35,494 nucleotides of DNA from Comamonadaceae bacterium. Lineage in GTDB: Bacteria > Pseudomonadota > Gammaproteobacteria > Burkholderiales > Burkholderiaceae_C. How positions within the stretch are numbered: the first letter of the stretch is position 1; each line of letters begins with the position of its first letter. Location of the stretch: NCBI GenBank assembly GCA_004144865.1, contig SEAY01000031.1, forward strand, positions 1-35,494, given 5' to 3'. Positions 7,345 through 14,895 of this stretch are shown here, piece by piece. The notes under the pieces are model-generated. The model was not told where the DNA came from, ran no database searches, and saw only the letters and a list, made by a program, of their open reading frames with translations. The translations under genes and the position numbers were made by a program.

Positions 7345-8309
7345 CGACCAGGATCGTTACGCACAGCGGCTCCTTCCACGCCGACGACGTGTTCGGCGTG
7401 GCGGTGCTGGCCGCTCTCCATCCTGACCACGAGATCGTGCGCACGCGCGACGCGAAGCTGATCGCGCAGGGCGATTTCGCGGTGGACGTGGGCGGCGAGT
7501 GGGACGCGGCGCGCGGCCGCTTCGACCACCACCAGCGCGGCTTCGACGGCGCGCGTCCGGGCGCGGAGGGCTACGCCAGCGCCGGGCTCGTGTGGCGCGA
7601 GTTCGGCACCGCCTACGCGGAGCAGGTCGCGCGTTCCATGAATGCCACGCTGGACGCATCCGCTGCTTCGCGCATCGCCGCCGACGTGGATGCGTCGCTG
7701 GTGCGCTACCTCGACCTGGTCGATACCGGCTCCGCGATGGTGGCCCCCGGCGCGTTCGGCATTTCCTCTCAGGTGGGCGCCCTGAACAGCACCTGGCTGG
7801 AGGAGCACGGCCTCGACGGCGCCGGCAAGGCGCGCCTGCAGCTGGAGCGGTTCCAGGAGGCCATGGCGATCATGGGGCGCTTCCTGCAGCGGCTGGTGCA
7901 GCGACGCATCGGACAGGAACTCGCCGCCGACCTGGTGCGCAACGCCGAACGCCTGCTGGACGGGCGCGTGCTGTTCCTCGCCGAAGGCGGCATGCCCTGG
8001 ACCAGCGTGGTGGTGCAGGAGATGCCTGAAGTCCTGCTGGTGCTCTACCCCGAGACCGACGAAACCGTGCAGCGCCACGTGCTGCGCACCGTGCCGGTGG
8101 AAGCGGGATCCTTCGATGCACGCATGGACCTGCCCGCCGCCTGGGCCGGCCTGCGCGACGCGGAGCTGGCCGCCGTGACCGGCGTGCCGGACGCCCTCTT
8201 CTGTCACACCAATCTCTTCATCGGGGTGGCGCGCAGCCGCGAAGGTGCGCTGCGCCTCGCGGCATTGGCCCTTGCGGAATCGGGCGCGCGCCCTCAGGCC
8301 ACCACGTAG
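7341..8309 (+). CDS. MYG1-family (UPF0160) DHH-type phosphoesterase-like protein
   Basis: A 322-residue protein of the MYG1/UPF0160 family, related to DHH phosphoesterases. The N-terminal metal motif THSGSFHADDVFGVAVL (residues 7-23) and the family FDHHQRGF signature are clear, as is the C-terminal FCHTNLFIGVA. The eukaryotic homologue has been described as a 3'-5' RNA exonuclease; the bacterial role is not established. The ATG overlaps the M20 stop by 4 nt, and it is the last gene of the gntR-puuE-uraD operon. Nothing in the sequence explains a purine-specific role. A link through nucleotide or RNA turnover is only a guess. The 3' end overlaps the convergent hemolysin III gene by 16 nt. Confidence 0.9.
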   Translation: MTTRIVTHSGSFHADDVFGVAVLAALHPDHEIVRTRDAKLIAQGDFAVDVGGEWDAARGRFDHHQRGFDGARPGAEGYASAGLVWREFGTAYAEQVARSMNATLDASAASRIAADVDASLVRYLDLVDTGSAMVAPGAFGISSQVGALNSTWLEEHGLDGAGKARLQLERFQEAMAIMGRFLQRLVQRRIGQELAADLVRNAERLLDGRVLFLAEGGMPWTSVVVQEMPEVLLVLYPETDETVQRHVLRTVPVEAGSFDARMDLPAAWAGLRDAELAAVTGVPDALFCHTNLFIGVARSREGALRLAALALAESGARPQATT

Positions 8310-8941
8310 CGCAGCACCGCGACGAAATGGCAGCCGCTGGCGGCCAGCACGAGCAGGTGCCAGATGAAATGCCCATAGGGGATGCGGTCGTCGAAATGGA
8401 AGACGGCCGCGCCGAGCGTGTACAGGATGCCGCCGGAGACGACCAGCGCCAGGCCCTCGCGCGGCATGTTGCTCATGAGCGGCTCCAGGAAGAAGACGGA
8501 CAGCCATCCCAGCCCCAGGTAGGCCGCGGTCGAGAGCACCGGGTGGTTCAGGCGGTTGGCGCACTTGGCCACCGTCCCCACGGTCGCGATGAGCCAAACC
8601 AGTCCCAGCACCCAGTAGCCGCCCTCCTCGGCCATGCTGCCGAGCATGAAGGGCGTGTACGAACCGGCGATGAACAGGAAGATGGCGGCGTGGTCGAGGC
8701 GGCGCAGGAGATCCTTCAACGGGCCGCGCGGCAGCCAGTGGTAGGCCGCCGAGATCGAGAACAGCAGGATCATCGACGCGCAGTACACGGCGGCGGCCAA
8801 GCCTTGCACCGTGCCCGCGGCGAGCGCATTGCCAATCAGCTGCGGGCTGAACCAGGCGGCCGCCACGGCGCCGAGGCCGTGGCTCAGCGAGTTGGCGACT
8901 TCTTCGCCGGGGGACTGGGGACGGCACGCTGCGTGTGACAC
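8294..8941 (-). CDS. Hemolysin III / PAQR-family membrane protein
   Basis: A 215-residue membrane protein with seven likely helices. Family residues are visible as SAAYHWLPRG, LDHAAIFLFIAGSYTPF and HFIWHLLVLAASGCHF, the conserved histidine/aspartate sites of the YqfA/TrhA (PAQR) family. The family is annotated as hemolysin III, but E. coli YqfA has been linked to membrane energetics rather than haemolysis. I chose the GTG at 8941 because AAGGGAGA lies 5-7 nt upstream and no better ATG is available. An overlapping longer frame lacks family resemblance. It overlaps the MYG1 gene by 16 nt tail to tail, and no terminator is visible between them. Confidence 0.9.
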   Translation of the reverse strand: MSHAACRPQSPGEEVANSLSHGLGAVAAAWFSPQLIGNALAAGTVQGLAAAVYCASMILLFSISAAYHWLPRGPLKDLLRRLDHAAIFLFIAGSYTPFMLGSMAEEGGYWVLGLVWLIATVGTVAKCANRLNHPVLSTAAYLGLGWLSVFFLEPLMSNMPREGLALVVSGGILYTLGAAVFHFDDRIPYGHFIWHLLVLAASGCHFVAVLRYVVA

Positions 8942-9106
8942 GGGCTTCTCCCTTGTTTGCAGCCATCGTCGCGCGCGGTCCGCGGCTGGTGCGTGCGGCC
9001 CGCGAGCGCTAGCACGTCGGAGAAGGGCGGTGCTGTGCGTCAGCACGAAGGACGCGGCGCGCCGGCCGACGCAGAATGCGGACGTCCACCCGCACAGGAG
9101 TCTTCG

Positions 9107-9937
9107 ATGCCCGCACCCCAGGACGTTTCGGCGCGCAGGCGCGCCTTTCGCGCGCTGCACGCATCCGGCTGCTTCGTCATCCCGAATCCGTGGGACGCCG
9201 GCAGCGCGAAATACCTGGAGAGCCTGGGCTTCCAGGCGCTGGCCACCACCAGCTCCGGCGCGGCGTGGCGGCATGGCAAGGCGGACGGGGCGATGTCGGT
9301 CGACGAGGTCCTCGTGCACCTGCGCGAGATCGTGGACGCCACGAGCCTGCCCGTGAACGCCGACTTCGAGGCCGGCTATGCGGCCGACGCCACCGGCGTG
9401 GCCCGCAACGTGCGACTGGCCGTGGAGACCGGCGTGGCCGGGATCTCGATCGAGGATTCCACCGGCGACCCGGAGGCGCCGCTGCGCGAGATCCCTGTCG
9501 CCGTCGAGCGCATCCGGGCGGCACGCGCGGCCATCGACGAAACCGGGGGCGACACCTTGCTGGTGGGGCGGGCGGAGAACTTCTTCGCCGGGCGTCCCGA
9601 CCTGGACGACACGCTGCGCCGCCTGCGGGCGTATGCGGAAGCCGGTGCGGACTGCCTTTATGCGCCCGGCATCAAGACACCCGCGCAGATCTCGGCGGTC
9701 GTGGCGGCGGTGGCGCCCAAGCCGGTCAACCTGCTGGTGGGCTTCACCACGGAGCTCACGCTAGGCGACATCGCGGCACTGGGCGTCCGGAGGGTGAGCG
9801 TCGGCGGGGCGCTGGCGCGCACGGCCTGGGGTGGGTTCATGCGGGCGGCGCGGATGATTGCGGAGGACGGCAGCTTCGATGGGTTCGCGCAGGCTGCGGC
9901 GGGGAGCGAGTTGAATGGGCTGTTTGGGAAGCGGTGA
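9107..9937 (+). CDS. Isocitrate lyase/PEP mutase superfamily protein
   Basis: A 276-residue TIM-barrel protein of the PEP mutase/isocitrate lyase superfamily. Metal-site motifs are NADFEAGY (Asp86, Glu88) and SIEDST (Glu116, Asp117). The catalytic-loop KKCGH motif of isocitrate and methylisocitrate lyases is absent: the equivalent region reads DPEAPLREIP. It is therefore not AceA or PrpB, and more likely an oxaloacetate- or carboxyphosphonate-type lyase of unknown substrate. The ATG is preceded by AGGAG at 9096-9100 with good spacing. It is divergent from the hemolysin III gene and convergent with the anti-sigma gene, and it appears to stand alone. Length is typical of the short members of the family. 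Confidence 0.88.
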   Translation: MPAPQDVSARRRAFRALHASGCFVIPNPWDAGSAKYLESLGFQALATTSSGAAWRHGKADGAMSVDEVLVHLREIVDATSLPVNADFEAGYAADATGVARNVRLAVETGVAGISIEDSTGDPEAPLREIPVAVERIRAARAAIDETGGDTLLVGRAENFFAGRPDLDDTLRRLRAYAEAGADCLYAPGIKTPAQISAVVAAVAPKPVNLLVGFTTELTLGDIAALGVRRVSVGGALARTAWGGFMRAARMIAEDGSFDGFAQAAAGSELNGLFGKR

Positions 9938-9951
9938 TGTGATCGATGCCC

Positions 9952-10539
9952 TTACCGGCCCGCCCCCGTCGCCCCCGGCCAGGGGCTGTGGTGGAAGGTA
10001 TAGCGCCCCAGTTCGCGCGTGCCGCCTTCGCCGACCGCCAGCAGCGTCAGCTCCATCGTGTGCGCCGGAAGCTGCCGCACCTGGGTGACCGGGGAGATAT
10101 AGAGGACTTCGCCCGCCGTCTCCTCGAAGGGAAGGTCCTCCAGCCGGTGCTGCACGCCCGGCTCGGTCGACCGGTGCGCCACGGCGTCCAGGCGCGACAC
10201 GCCCTGCAAAGGTGCCTCGAGCCGCGTCACCAGGACGTCGTCGTCCGGCGCCACCGTGCAGTTGACGCTGCCCTCAGGGGGCAGCCGGTATTCGCGGATG
10301 CGCAAGCCCTGCGCACCGAGCTGCCGCAGGAAGGCATCGCTCGCGACCGCCATCACGAAGCCCTCGCGGAACGCGCCGCGCACGCCCTCGCCGAGCGCGA
10401 CCAGGCGATCGAGTTCCTCGCCGCACGCATCGCACTGCATCAAGTGCTCGTCCACGCGCTCCGTGGTCGCGGGGTCGGTCTCGCGCAGCCAGTAATCCAG
10501 CAGCGTTTCGCAGGAAAGATGGAAGGCCGCCGCGCTCAT
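9952..10539 (-). CDS. Zinc-finger anti-sigma factor (ChrR-like)
   Basis: A 195-residue protein with an N-terminal anti-sigma zinc-binding motif, H-x3-C-x2-C (His32, Cys36, Cys39 in EHLMQCDACG). The remaining part is beta-rich and could be a cupin-type sensor (TMELTLLAVGEGGTRELGRY near the end). There is no membrane segment, so it would be a cytosolic anti-sigma of the ZAS/ChrR sort, which commonly responds to oxidative or redox stress. Its ATG overlaps the stop of the ECF sigma gene by 4 nt. This overlap fixes the start and implies balanced synthesis of the sigma/anti-sigma pair. The signal is not known. Confidence 0.85.
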   Translation of the reverse strand: MSAAAFHLSCETLLDYWLRETDPATTERVDEHLMQCDACGEELDRLVALGEGVRGAFREGFVMAVASDAFLRQLGAQGLRIREYRLPPEGSVNCTVAPDDDVLVTRLEAPLQGVSRLDAVAHRSTEPGVQHRLEDLPFEETAGEVLYISPVTQVRQLPAHTMELTLLAVGEGGTRELGRYTFHHSPWPGATGAGR

Positions 10540-11117
10540 GTCACCGCTCCCGCGGGGTCCACGCAGCGACGCAGCTTCTCGATGCCGCGGTGGCGGATGA
10601 CGCGCACGTTGCCTGGCGAGAGCCCCAGTTGCGCGCCGACCGCGTCGGACGGCTGGTCCTCGTAGAAGGTCAGCACCAGCACCGATCGCTCGCGTTCGGC
10701 CAGGCGGTCCAGGCAGTCCGCCACCAGCTGGTGGTCGAGGCGCGGGGCCACGTGCACATCGGCGATGCTCACCGCGTCGGCATAAAGGTGCAACAGGCCC
10801 TCGTGCCGCGCCTCCTTGCGGCGCAGGTCCATCACGGTCATGCGGCAGCTGCCGAGCACGAAGGACAGCACCCGGTCCGGCTCGCGCAGGCGGCCGTCGC
10901 GCAACTGTTCGATGGTGAGCGTCATCACGTGCTGCATCAGGTCCGCCGCCGCATGCGCGTCGCGCAGGTGCCGCAGCCCGTAGCGGCGGATGCGCGGCGC
11001 GAGCAGCCGGTAGAGCTCCGCCTCGGCTTCCCGCGCCTCGCCCGGCGCGGCGCCGGCGATGCGGCGTGCGGCGCGCGCTTCCGAGGCGTCGGTATCGCAG
11101 GCTGGCGGGGTGTCCAC
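10536..11117 (-). CDS. ECF-type RNA polymerase sigma factor
   Basis: A sigma-70 family ECF factor. Region 2 runs over about residues 30-110 (LYRLLAPRIRRYGLRHLRDA, then SFVLGSCRMTVMDLRRKEAR), and region 4 over about residues 133-185 (LAERERSVLVLTFYEDQPSD, then LGLSPGNVRVIRHRGIEKLR, the DNA-binding helix-turn-helix). The GTG at 11117 gives 193 residues and is the best start I see. It lacks a Shine-Dalgarno site, but TATGCT lies 6 nt upstream as a possible -10 element of a leaderless mRNA. Longer in-frame starts reach into the divergent gene and are unlikely. It is followed by its anti-sigma gene with a 4-nt overlap. The divergent MBL-fold gene at 11230 is a natural candidate target. Confidence 0.88.
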   Translation of the reverse strand: MDTPPACDTDASEARAARRIAGAAPGEAREAEAELYRLLAPRIRRYGLRHLRDAHAAADLMQHVMTLTIEQLRDGRLREPDRVLSFVLGSCRMTVMDLRRKEARHEGLLHLYADAVSIADVHVAPRLDHQLVADCLDRLAERERSVLVLTFYEDQPSDAVGAQLGLSPGNVRVIRHRGIEKLRRCVDPAGAVT

Positions 11118-11229
11118 CGCGAAAGCATAGCAACGGCTGCAAAGCCGCGGTCCCGAAAATTTCGGTGTAACGCCCGGCGGCGTGGCGCCACAACCTGCGG
11201 CCTTCCACTCTTTTTCACCGAGGACGACC

Positions 11230-11958
11230 ATGATCACCAACCGCCAGACTGGAACCAACATCCACGAGATCGCCGACGGCATCTACCGGATCAACACGCC
11301 GATCGACCTGCCGGGAGGGCAGGCCTTCAGCTTCAACCAGTACCTGCTGATCGATGACCAGCCCCTGCTGTTCCATACCGGCGGGCGCTTCCTGTTCCCG
11401 GCGGTGAGCGAGGCGATCGCCGGCGTCATGCCGCTGGAGCGCCTGCGCTACGTGAGCTTCTCGCACACCGAGTCGGACGAGTGCGGCTCGCTCAACCAGT
11501 TCCTCGCCGCCGCGCCGGAGGCGGTGCCGCTGTGCGGGCAGGTGGCCGCCATGGTGTCCATCGGCGACCTGGCCGACCGGCCGCCGCGCGCGCTGGCCGA
11601 CGGCGAGGCGCTGGCGCTCGGCAAGCACACGGTGCGGTGGTTCGACACGCCGCACGTGCCGCACGGCTGGGACGCCGGCCTCCTGATGGACACGACCACG
11701 GGCACCCTGTTCTGCGGCGACCTGTTCACCCAGCCGGGCCACGGCAACCGAGCGCTCACGCAGGACGACATCCTGGGCCCGAGCGAGGCCTTCCGCCAGC
11801 CGATGGACTACTTCGCACATGCGCCGCAGACCGCGGCCACCCTCCACAGGTTCGCGCAGATGAAGCCGCAAACGCTCGCCTGCATGCACGGCAGCGCCTG
11901 GCAAGGCGACGGCGGAACGCTGCTGCGGCACCTCGGGGAGGCGGTGACAAGCCGGTAA
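11230..11958 (+). CDS. MBL-fold protein of the diiron (ODP, flavodiiron-like) type
   Basis: A 242-residue metallo-beta-lactamase-fold protein. Its metal motif is SHTESDECGS, giving His79, Glu81 and Asp83. This H-x-E-x-D pattern is that of flavodiiron-type oxygen-reducing domains rather than the HxHxDH of hydrolases; the residue after Asp83 is Glu instead of the usual His. Other ligands are probably His142/145 (TPHVPHGWDAG), Asp164 (FCGDLF) and His220 (CMHGSAW). The flavodoxin domain of true flavodiiron proteins is lacking. The ATG at 11230 has GAGG 6 nt upstream. It is divergent from the ECF sigma/anti-sigma pair, which suggests a role in oxygen, NO or redox stress under that sigma factor; this is inference. 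Confidence 0.85.
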   Translation: MITNRQTGTNIHEIADGIYRINTPIDLPGGQAFSFNQYLLIDDQPLLFHTGGRFLFPAVSEAIAGVMPLERLRYVSFSHTESDECGSLNQFLAAAPEAVPLCGQVAAMVSIGDLADRPPRALADGEALALGKHTVRWFDTPHVPHGWDAGLLMDTTTGTLFCGDLFTQPGHGNRALTQDDILGPSEAFRQPMDYFAHAPQTAATLHRFAQMKPQTLACMHGSAWQGDGGTLLRHLGEAVTSR

Positions 11959-12020
11959 CGGCACGGGGCAGACTCATGGCTGCTCCCGGCGGCAGCAGAA
12001 CTCGCCCCGTCGCGAGCAGC

Positions 12021-12293
12021 TCAGGTGCCGCTCAGATGCTTGCCCACGAGCCCGGTCATCTCGAACATCGTGACCTCGTCTTTGCCCATGACGGCCTTGA
12101 GCTTGTCGTCGCAAAGGATGTTGCGCTTGTTCGCGGGATTCTGGAGGTTGTGCTGTTTGATGTAATCCCACAGCCGCTTGGTGACTTCAGTGCGCGGCAG
12201 CGGATCCGGGCCGATCACGGCAGCCAACTGGGGGCTCGGCTTCAGTGCCTTCATGAAGGCGGAAGTCTTCTGGGGTGATTCGGATTGCTTCAT
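12021..12293 (-). CDS. SWIB/MDM2 domain protein
   Basis: A 90-residue single-domain protein. Residues about 17-88 form a SWIB domain, with LAAVIGPDPLPRTEVTKRLW, then DYIKQHNLQNPANKRNILCD and a C-terminal MTGLVGKHL. SWIB is typical of eukaryotic SWI/SNF chromatin complexes. In bacteria it occurs in chlamydiae (as a topoisomerase extension) and as small stand-alone proteins in several proteobacteria. The ATG at 12293 has GGGAG about 4 nt upstream. It is divergent from the ProQ/FinO gene (100-bp gap). A nucleoid- or DNA-associated role is possible, but nothing in the sequence proves it. Confidence 0.92.
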   Translation of the reverse strand: MKQSESPQKTSAFMKALKPSPQLAAVIGPDPLPRTEVTKRLWDYIKQHNLQNPANKRNILCDDKLKAVMGKDEVTMFEMTGLVGKHLSGT

Positions 12294-12393
12294 TCGCTCC
12301 CTCTGGTACGAAATCGGGCAGCATACTCGACACCCGTTCCGACGAGAAAGACGGGACGGGCCGCACCATTGTGCGCGCCTGCCTACCAAGAAC

Positions 12394-13029
12394 ATGACCA
12401 CGACCCAAGACTCGACCGTTACTGCCCGCGCCTCGCGCGGGCAGGCCGCCCGCAAAGCACCCCGGGCAGTGCACCCCCTCCTCCAGAAACTGTTCGAGCT
12501 GTATCCGCGGCTGTTCGGCGCCCGGTTCCTTCCACTCAAGCTCGGCGTCTTCGAAGACCTCCTGGCGGCGCACCCGGAGACGCTGCCCGCGGACGAGCTC
12601 AAGGTGGCGCTCGGGCTGCACACGCGCTCGACCCGCTACATCGAGTCCGTGGCCTCCGGCCTGGCCCGCCACGACCTGCAAGCCAGGCCGGTGGAGCCCG
12701 TGGCGCCAGAGCATGTGCACCATGCGATCCTGGAGCTCTACAAACGCCGCAGCGGCAAGGCGCCGGAGCGGGCGCGCCAGCATGCGGTCGAGCAACTGGC
12801 GGCCGCCATCGAGGTGTCGGGGCTGAGCCGCGAAGACTATCGCGAGCGCTTCACTTCGCCCGACGACAACCTGCAATCGCTGCTGGAAGACGCCCTGTCG
12901 GTCGTGGCGCAAAAAAGAGCGCGCCGCGAAGCCCTGCAGAACGCATTCAGGGCCAGCGGCAAGACGGTTGTCGAGTTCGCCGAAATGTATGGGTTGGACC
13001 CGGCGGAAGCCAAGAGGCTGCTGGCGTAA
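12394..13029 (+). CDS. ProQ/FinO-family RNA chaperone
   Basis: A 211-residue protein with a ProQ/FinO domain at about residues 25-125 (LFELYPRLFGARFLPLKLGV, LPADELKVALGLHTRSTRYI). This domain binds structured sRNAs and mRNA 3' ends. A basic, alanine-rich N-terminus (TARASRGQAARKAPRA) precedes it. A C-terminal helical extension (about residues 125-211) ends with a MYGLDPAEAKRLL segment instead of the E. coli Tudor-like domain. No obvious Shine-Dalgarno site precedes the ATG at 12394, which was chosen because the family N-terminus follows and longer frames extend into the divergent SWIB gene. It is divergent from the SWIB gene and may share control with it. Confidence 0.9.
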   Translation: MTTTQDSTVTARASRGQAARKAPRAVHPLLQKLFELYPRLFGARFLPLKLGVFEDLLAAHPETLPADELKVALGLHTRSTRYIESVASGLARHDLQARPVEPVAPEHVHHAILELYKRRSGKAPERARQHAVEQLAAAIEVSGLSREDYRERFTSPDDNLQSLLEDALSVVAQKRARREALQNAFRASGKTVVEFAEMYGLDPAEAKRLLA

Positions 13030-13162
13030 TTAGTGCTCAGGCGGCGGCGCCTACAGCCGAGAGCGAATCCGCGCACAGTGCGTCGGCCGATGCACCACTG
13101 TCGCGCGGCAGCGCTGCCCGCTCCAATCACTGCAAGCGGGAAGTTCCGCGCAGGAGTAGCTC

Positions 13163-13591
13163 ATGAAGAAGTTCATCTTGTCCGCCATCGCGGTGGGTGC
13201 ATTCGCGATCGGCGGGGTGGCGCAGGCCGATGTGATCGACGGCGTGGGAAACACCATCTCGCGGATCTTCGGCATACCGTACAACCCTGCCCCGTCCGGC
13301 GCCGTGCCCATCGCGAACGGCGTGTACACCGACGCATACGGGCGGCGCATCCACGTCGATGCCGCCGGCCGGCACATCCCGCTCGACCAGTTCGGCAGCT
13401 ACCGTGACCAGTGGGGCCGCACCGTCTATCTCGGCGCCAATCAGCAGCCGGCCTATGTGGAGCAGAACGGACGGCTGATGCCATACGGCGGCGTGGCGGA
13501 TACTTACGCGATGGGTCCGTCGCATGACCACGACGGTGACGGCATCGCGAACCAGTACGACCGCTTCCCGCAGGATGCGCGCTATCGCTGA
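13163..13591 (+). CDS. Exported protein with a calcium-binding-like repeat
   Basis: A 142-residue protein with a clear Sec signal peptide (MKKFILSAIAVGAFAIGGVAQA, cleavage after about residue 22). The mature part has several Tyr/Gly/Arg-rich repeat-like blocks (YTDAYGRRIHVDAAGRHI, YRDQWGRTVYLG) that look like diverged copies of one motif. The C-terminus, DHDGDGIANQYDRFPQD, matches the aspartate-rich thrombospondin type 3/EF-hand-like calcium loop. AGGAG at 13152-13156 is 6 nt before the ATG. It is convergent with the OsmC gene. The function is unknown; an extracytoplasmic, calcium-binding small protein is what the sequence supports. Confidence 0.82.
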   Translation: MKKFILSAIAVGAFAIGGVAQADVIDGVGNTISRIFGIPYNPAPSGAVPIANGVYTDAYGRRIHVDAAGRHIPLDQFGSYRDQWGRTVYLGANQQPAYVEQNGRLMPYGGVADTYAMGPSHDHDGDGIANQYDRFPQDARYR

Positions 13592-13615
13592 TAGCTGACG
13601 GGGCCCCGCCGATGG

Positions 13616-13640
13616 AGGCCAGGGGGTGGCCGCCTGGCCT
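13616..13640. terminator. Possible convergent terminator hairpin
   Basis: AGGCCAGG (13616-13623) and CCTGGCCT (13633-13640) form a perfect 8-bp stem with a 9-nt loop between the convergent exported-protein and OsmC genes. There is no T run and it overlaps the OsmC stop codon, so this is a weak call. Confidence 0.35.
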
Positions 13641-14112
13641 ACGCGTGGGCGCGCGCCCCCGACTCTTTCCAGGCCGCCCCGGTGCTATCCACCACGCGCA
13701 CCTGCACGTCGATTCCCCCGCGCACGCTCTGCGTGACGATGCAGAAGTCCTCGAACTGCGCCAGCGCCCGCTCCGCGTGCTTCAGGTGGTCCCAGGCGGC
13801 GCCCAGCTGGATGTCCACGGCCATGCGCGGGATGCGCCAGCGGCCCTGAGTGTTGCGCTCGGGCGCCAGGGTGCACGTCGCCTGCGTCTGGGCAGGCTCG
13901 TTGCCGAACTTGCGCAGCGCGAAAAGCAGGCTCGCAGCCAGGCAGTTGGCCACCGCCGCCCCGAGCAGGCGGGCCGGGTTGGGCCCGGTGCCGCCGCCCA
14001 GCGGCGGGGGTTCGTCGGTAAAAAGCGGTTCGATCTCCGTGCCTTCGAAGTCCACCTCGAAGCGGAAGTCCTTCTGCTGGCGCAGGGTGATGCGAATCGG
14101 TGCTTCAGTCAT
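13639..14112 (-). CDS. OsmC-family peroxide-reductase-like protein
   Basis: A 157-residue OsmC/Ohr-superfamily protein. The two catalytic-type cysteines are visible: Cys57 in AANCLAASLLFALRK and Cys124 in EDFCIVTQSVRGGIDVQV. Families with this pair reduce organic hydroperoxides or hypochlorous acid, but many OsmC subgroups are uncharacterised. Full length, cytosolic, no signal peptide. The start at 14112 has no evident Shine-Dalgarno site. The gene downstream of the ABC exporter on the same strand begins 59 nt after that operon ends, so it could be its last member, though function gives no reason for this. Confidence 0.9.
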   Translation of the reverse strand: MTEAPIRITLRQQKDFRFEVDFEGTEIEPLFTDEPPPLGGGTGPNPARLLGAAVANCLAASLLFALRKFGNEPAQTQATCTLAPERNTQGRWRIPRMAVDIQLGAAWDHLKHAERALAQFEDFCIVTQSVRGGIDVQVRVVDSTGAAWKESGARAHA

Positions 14113-14171
14113 GCGCCAACGCTAAGCCGCCTGCCGCGGCCGGTGCTTGCGATGCGTCAAATGCACCGCAG

Positions 14172-14894
<723 letters not shown>

Positions 14895-14895
14895 T

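Noticed and set aside
8294-8309. Sixteen-base convergent overlap of MYG1 and hemolysin III genes as a regulatory device
   Set aside because: Short tail-to-tail overlaps are common in compact genomes, and no further sign of antisense control is visible.
7326-8966. A 546-codon minus-strand frame over the MYG1 and hemolysin III genes
   Set aside because: It is out of frame with hemolysin III and opposite MYG1, and shows no family resemblance.
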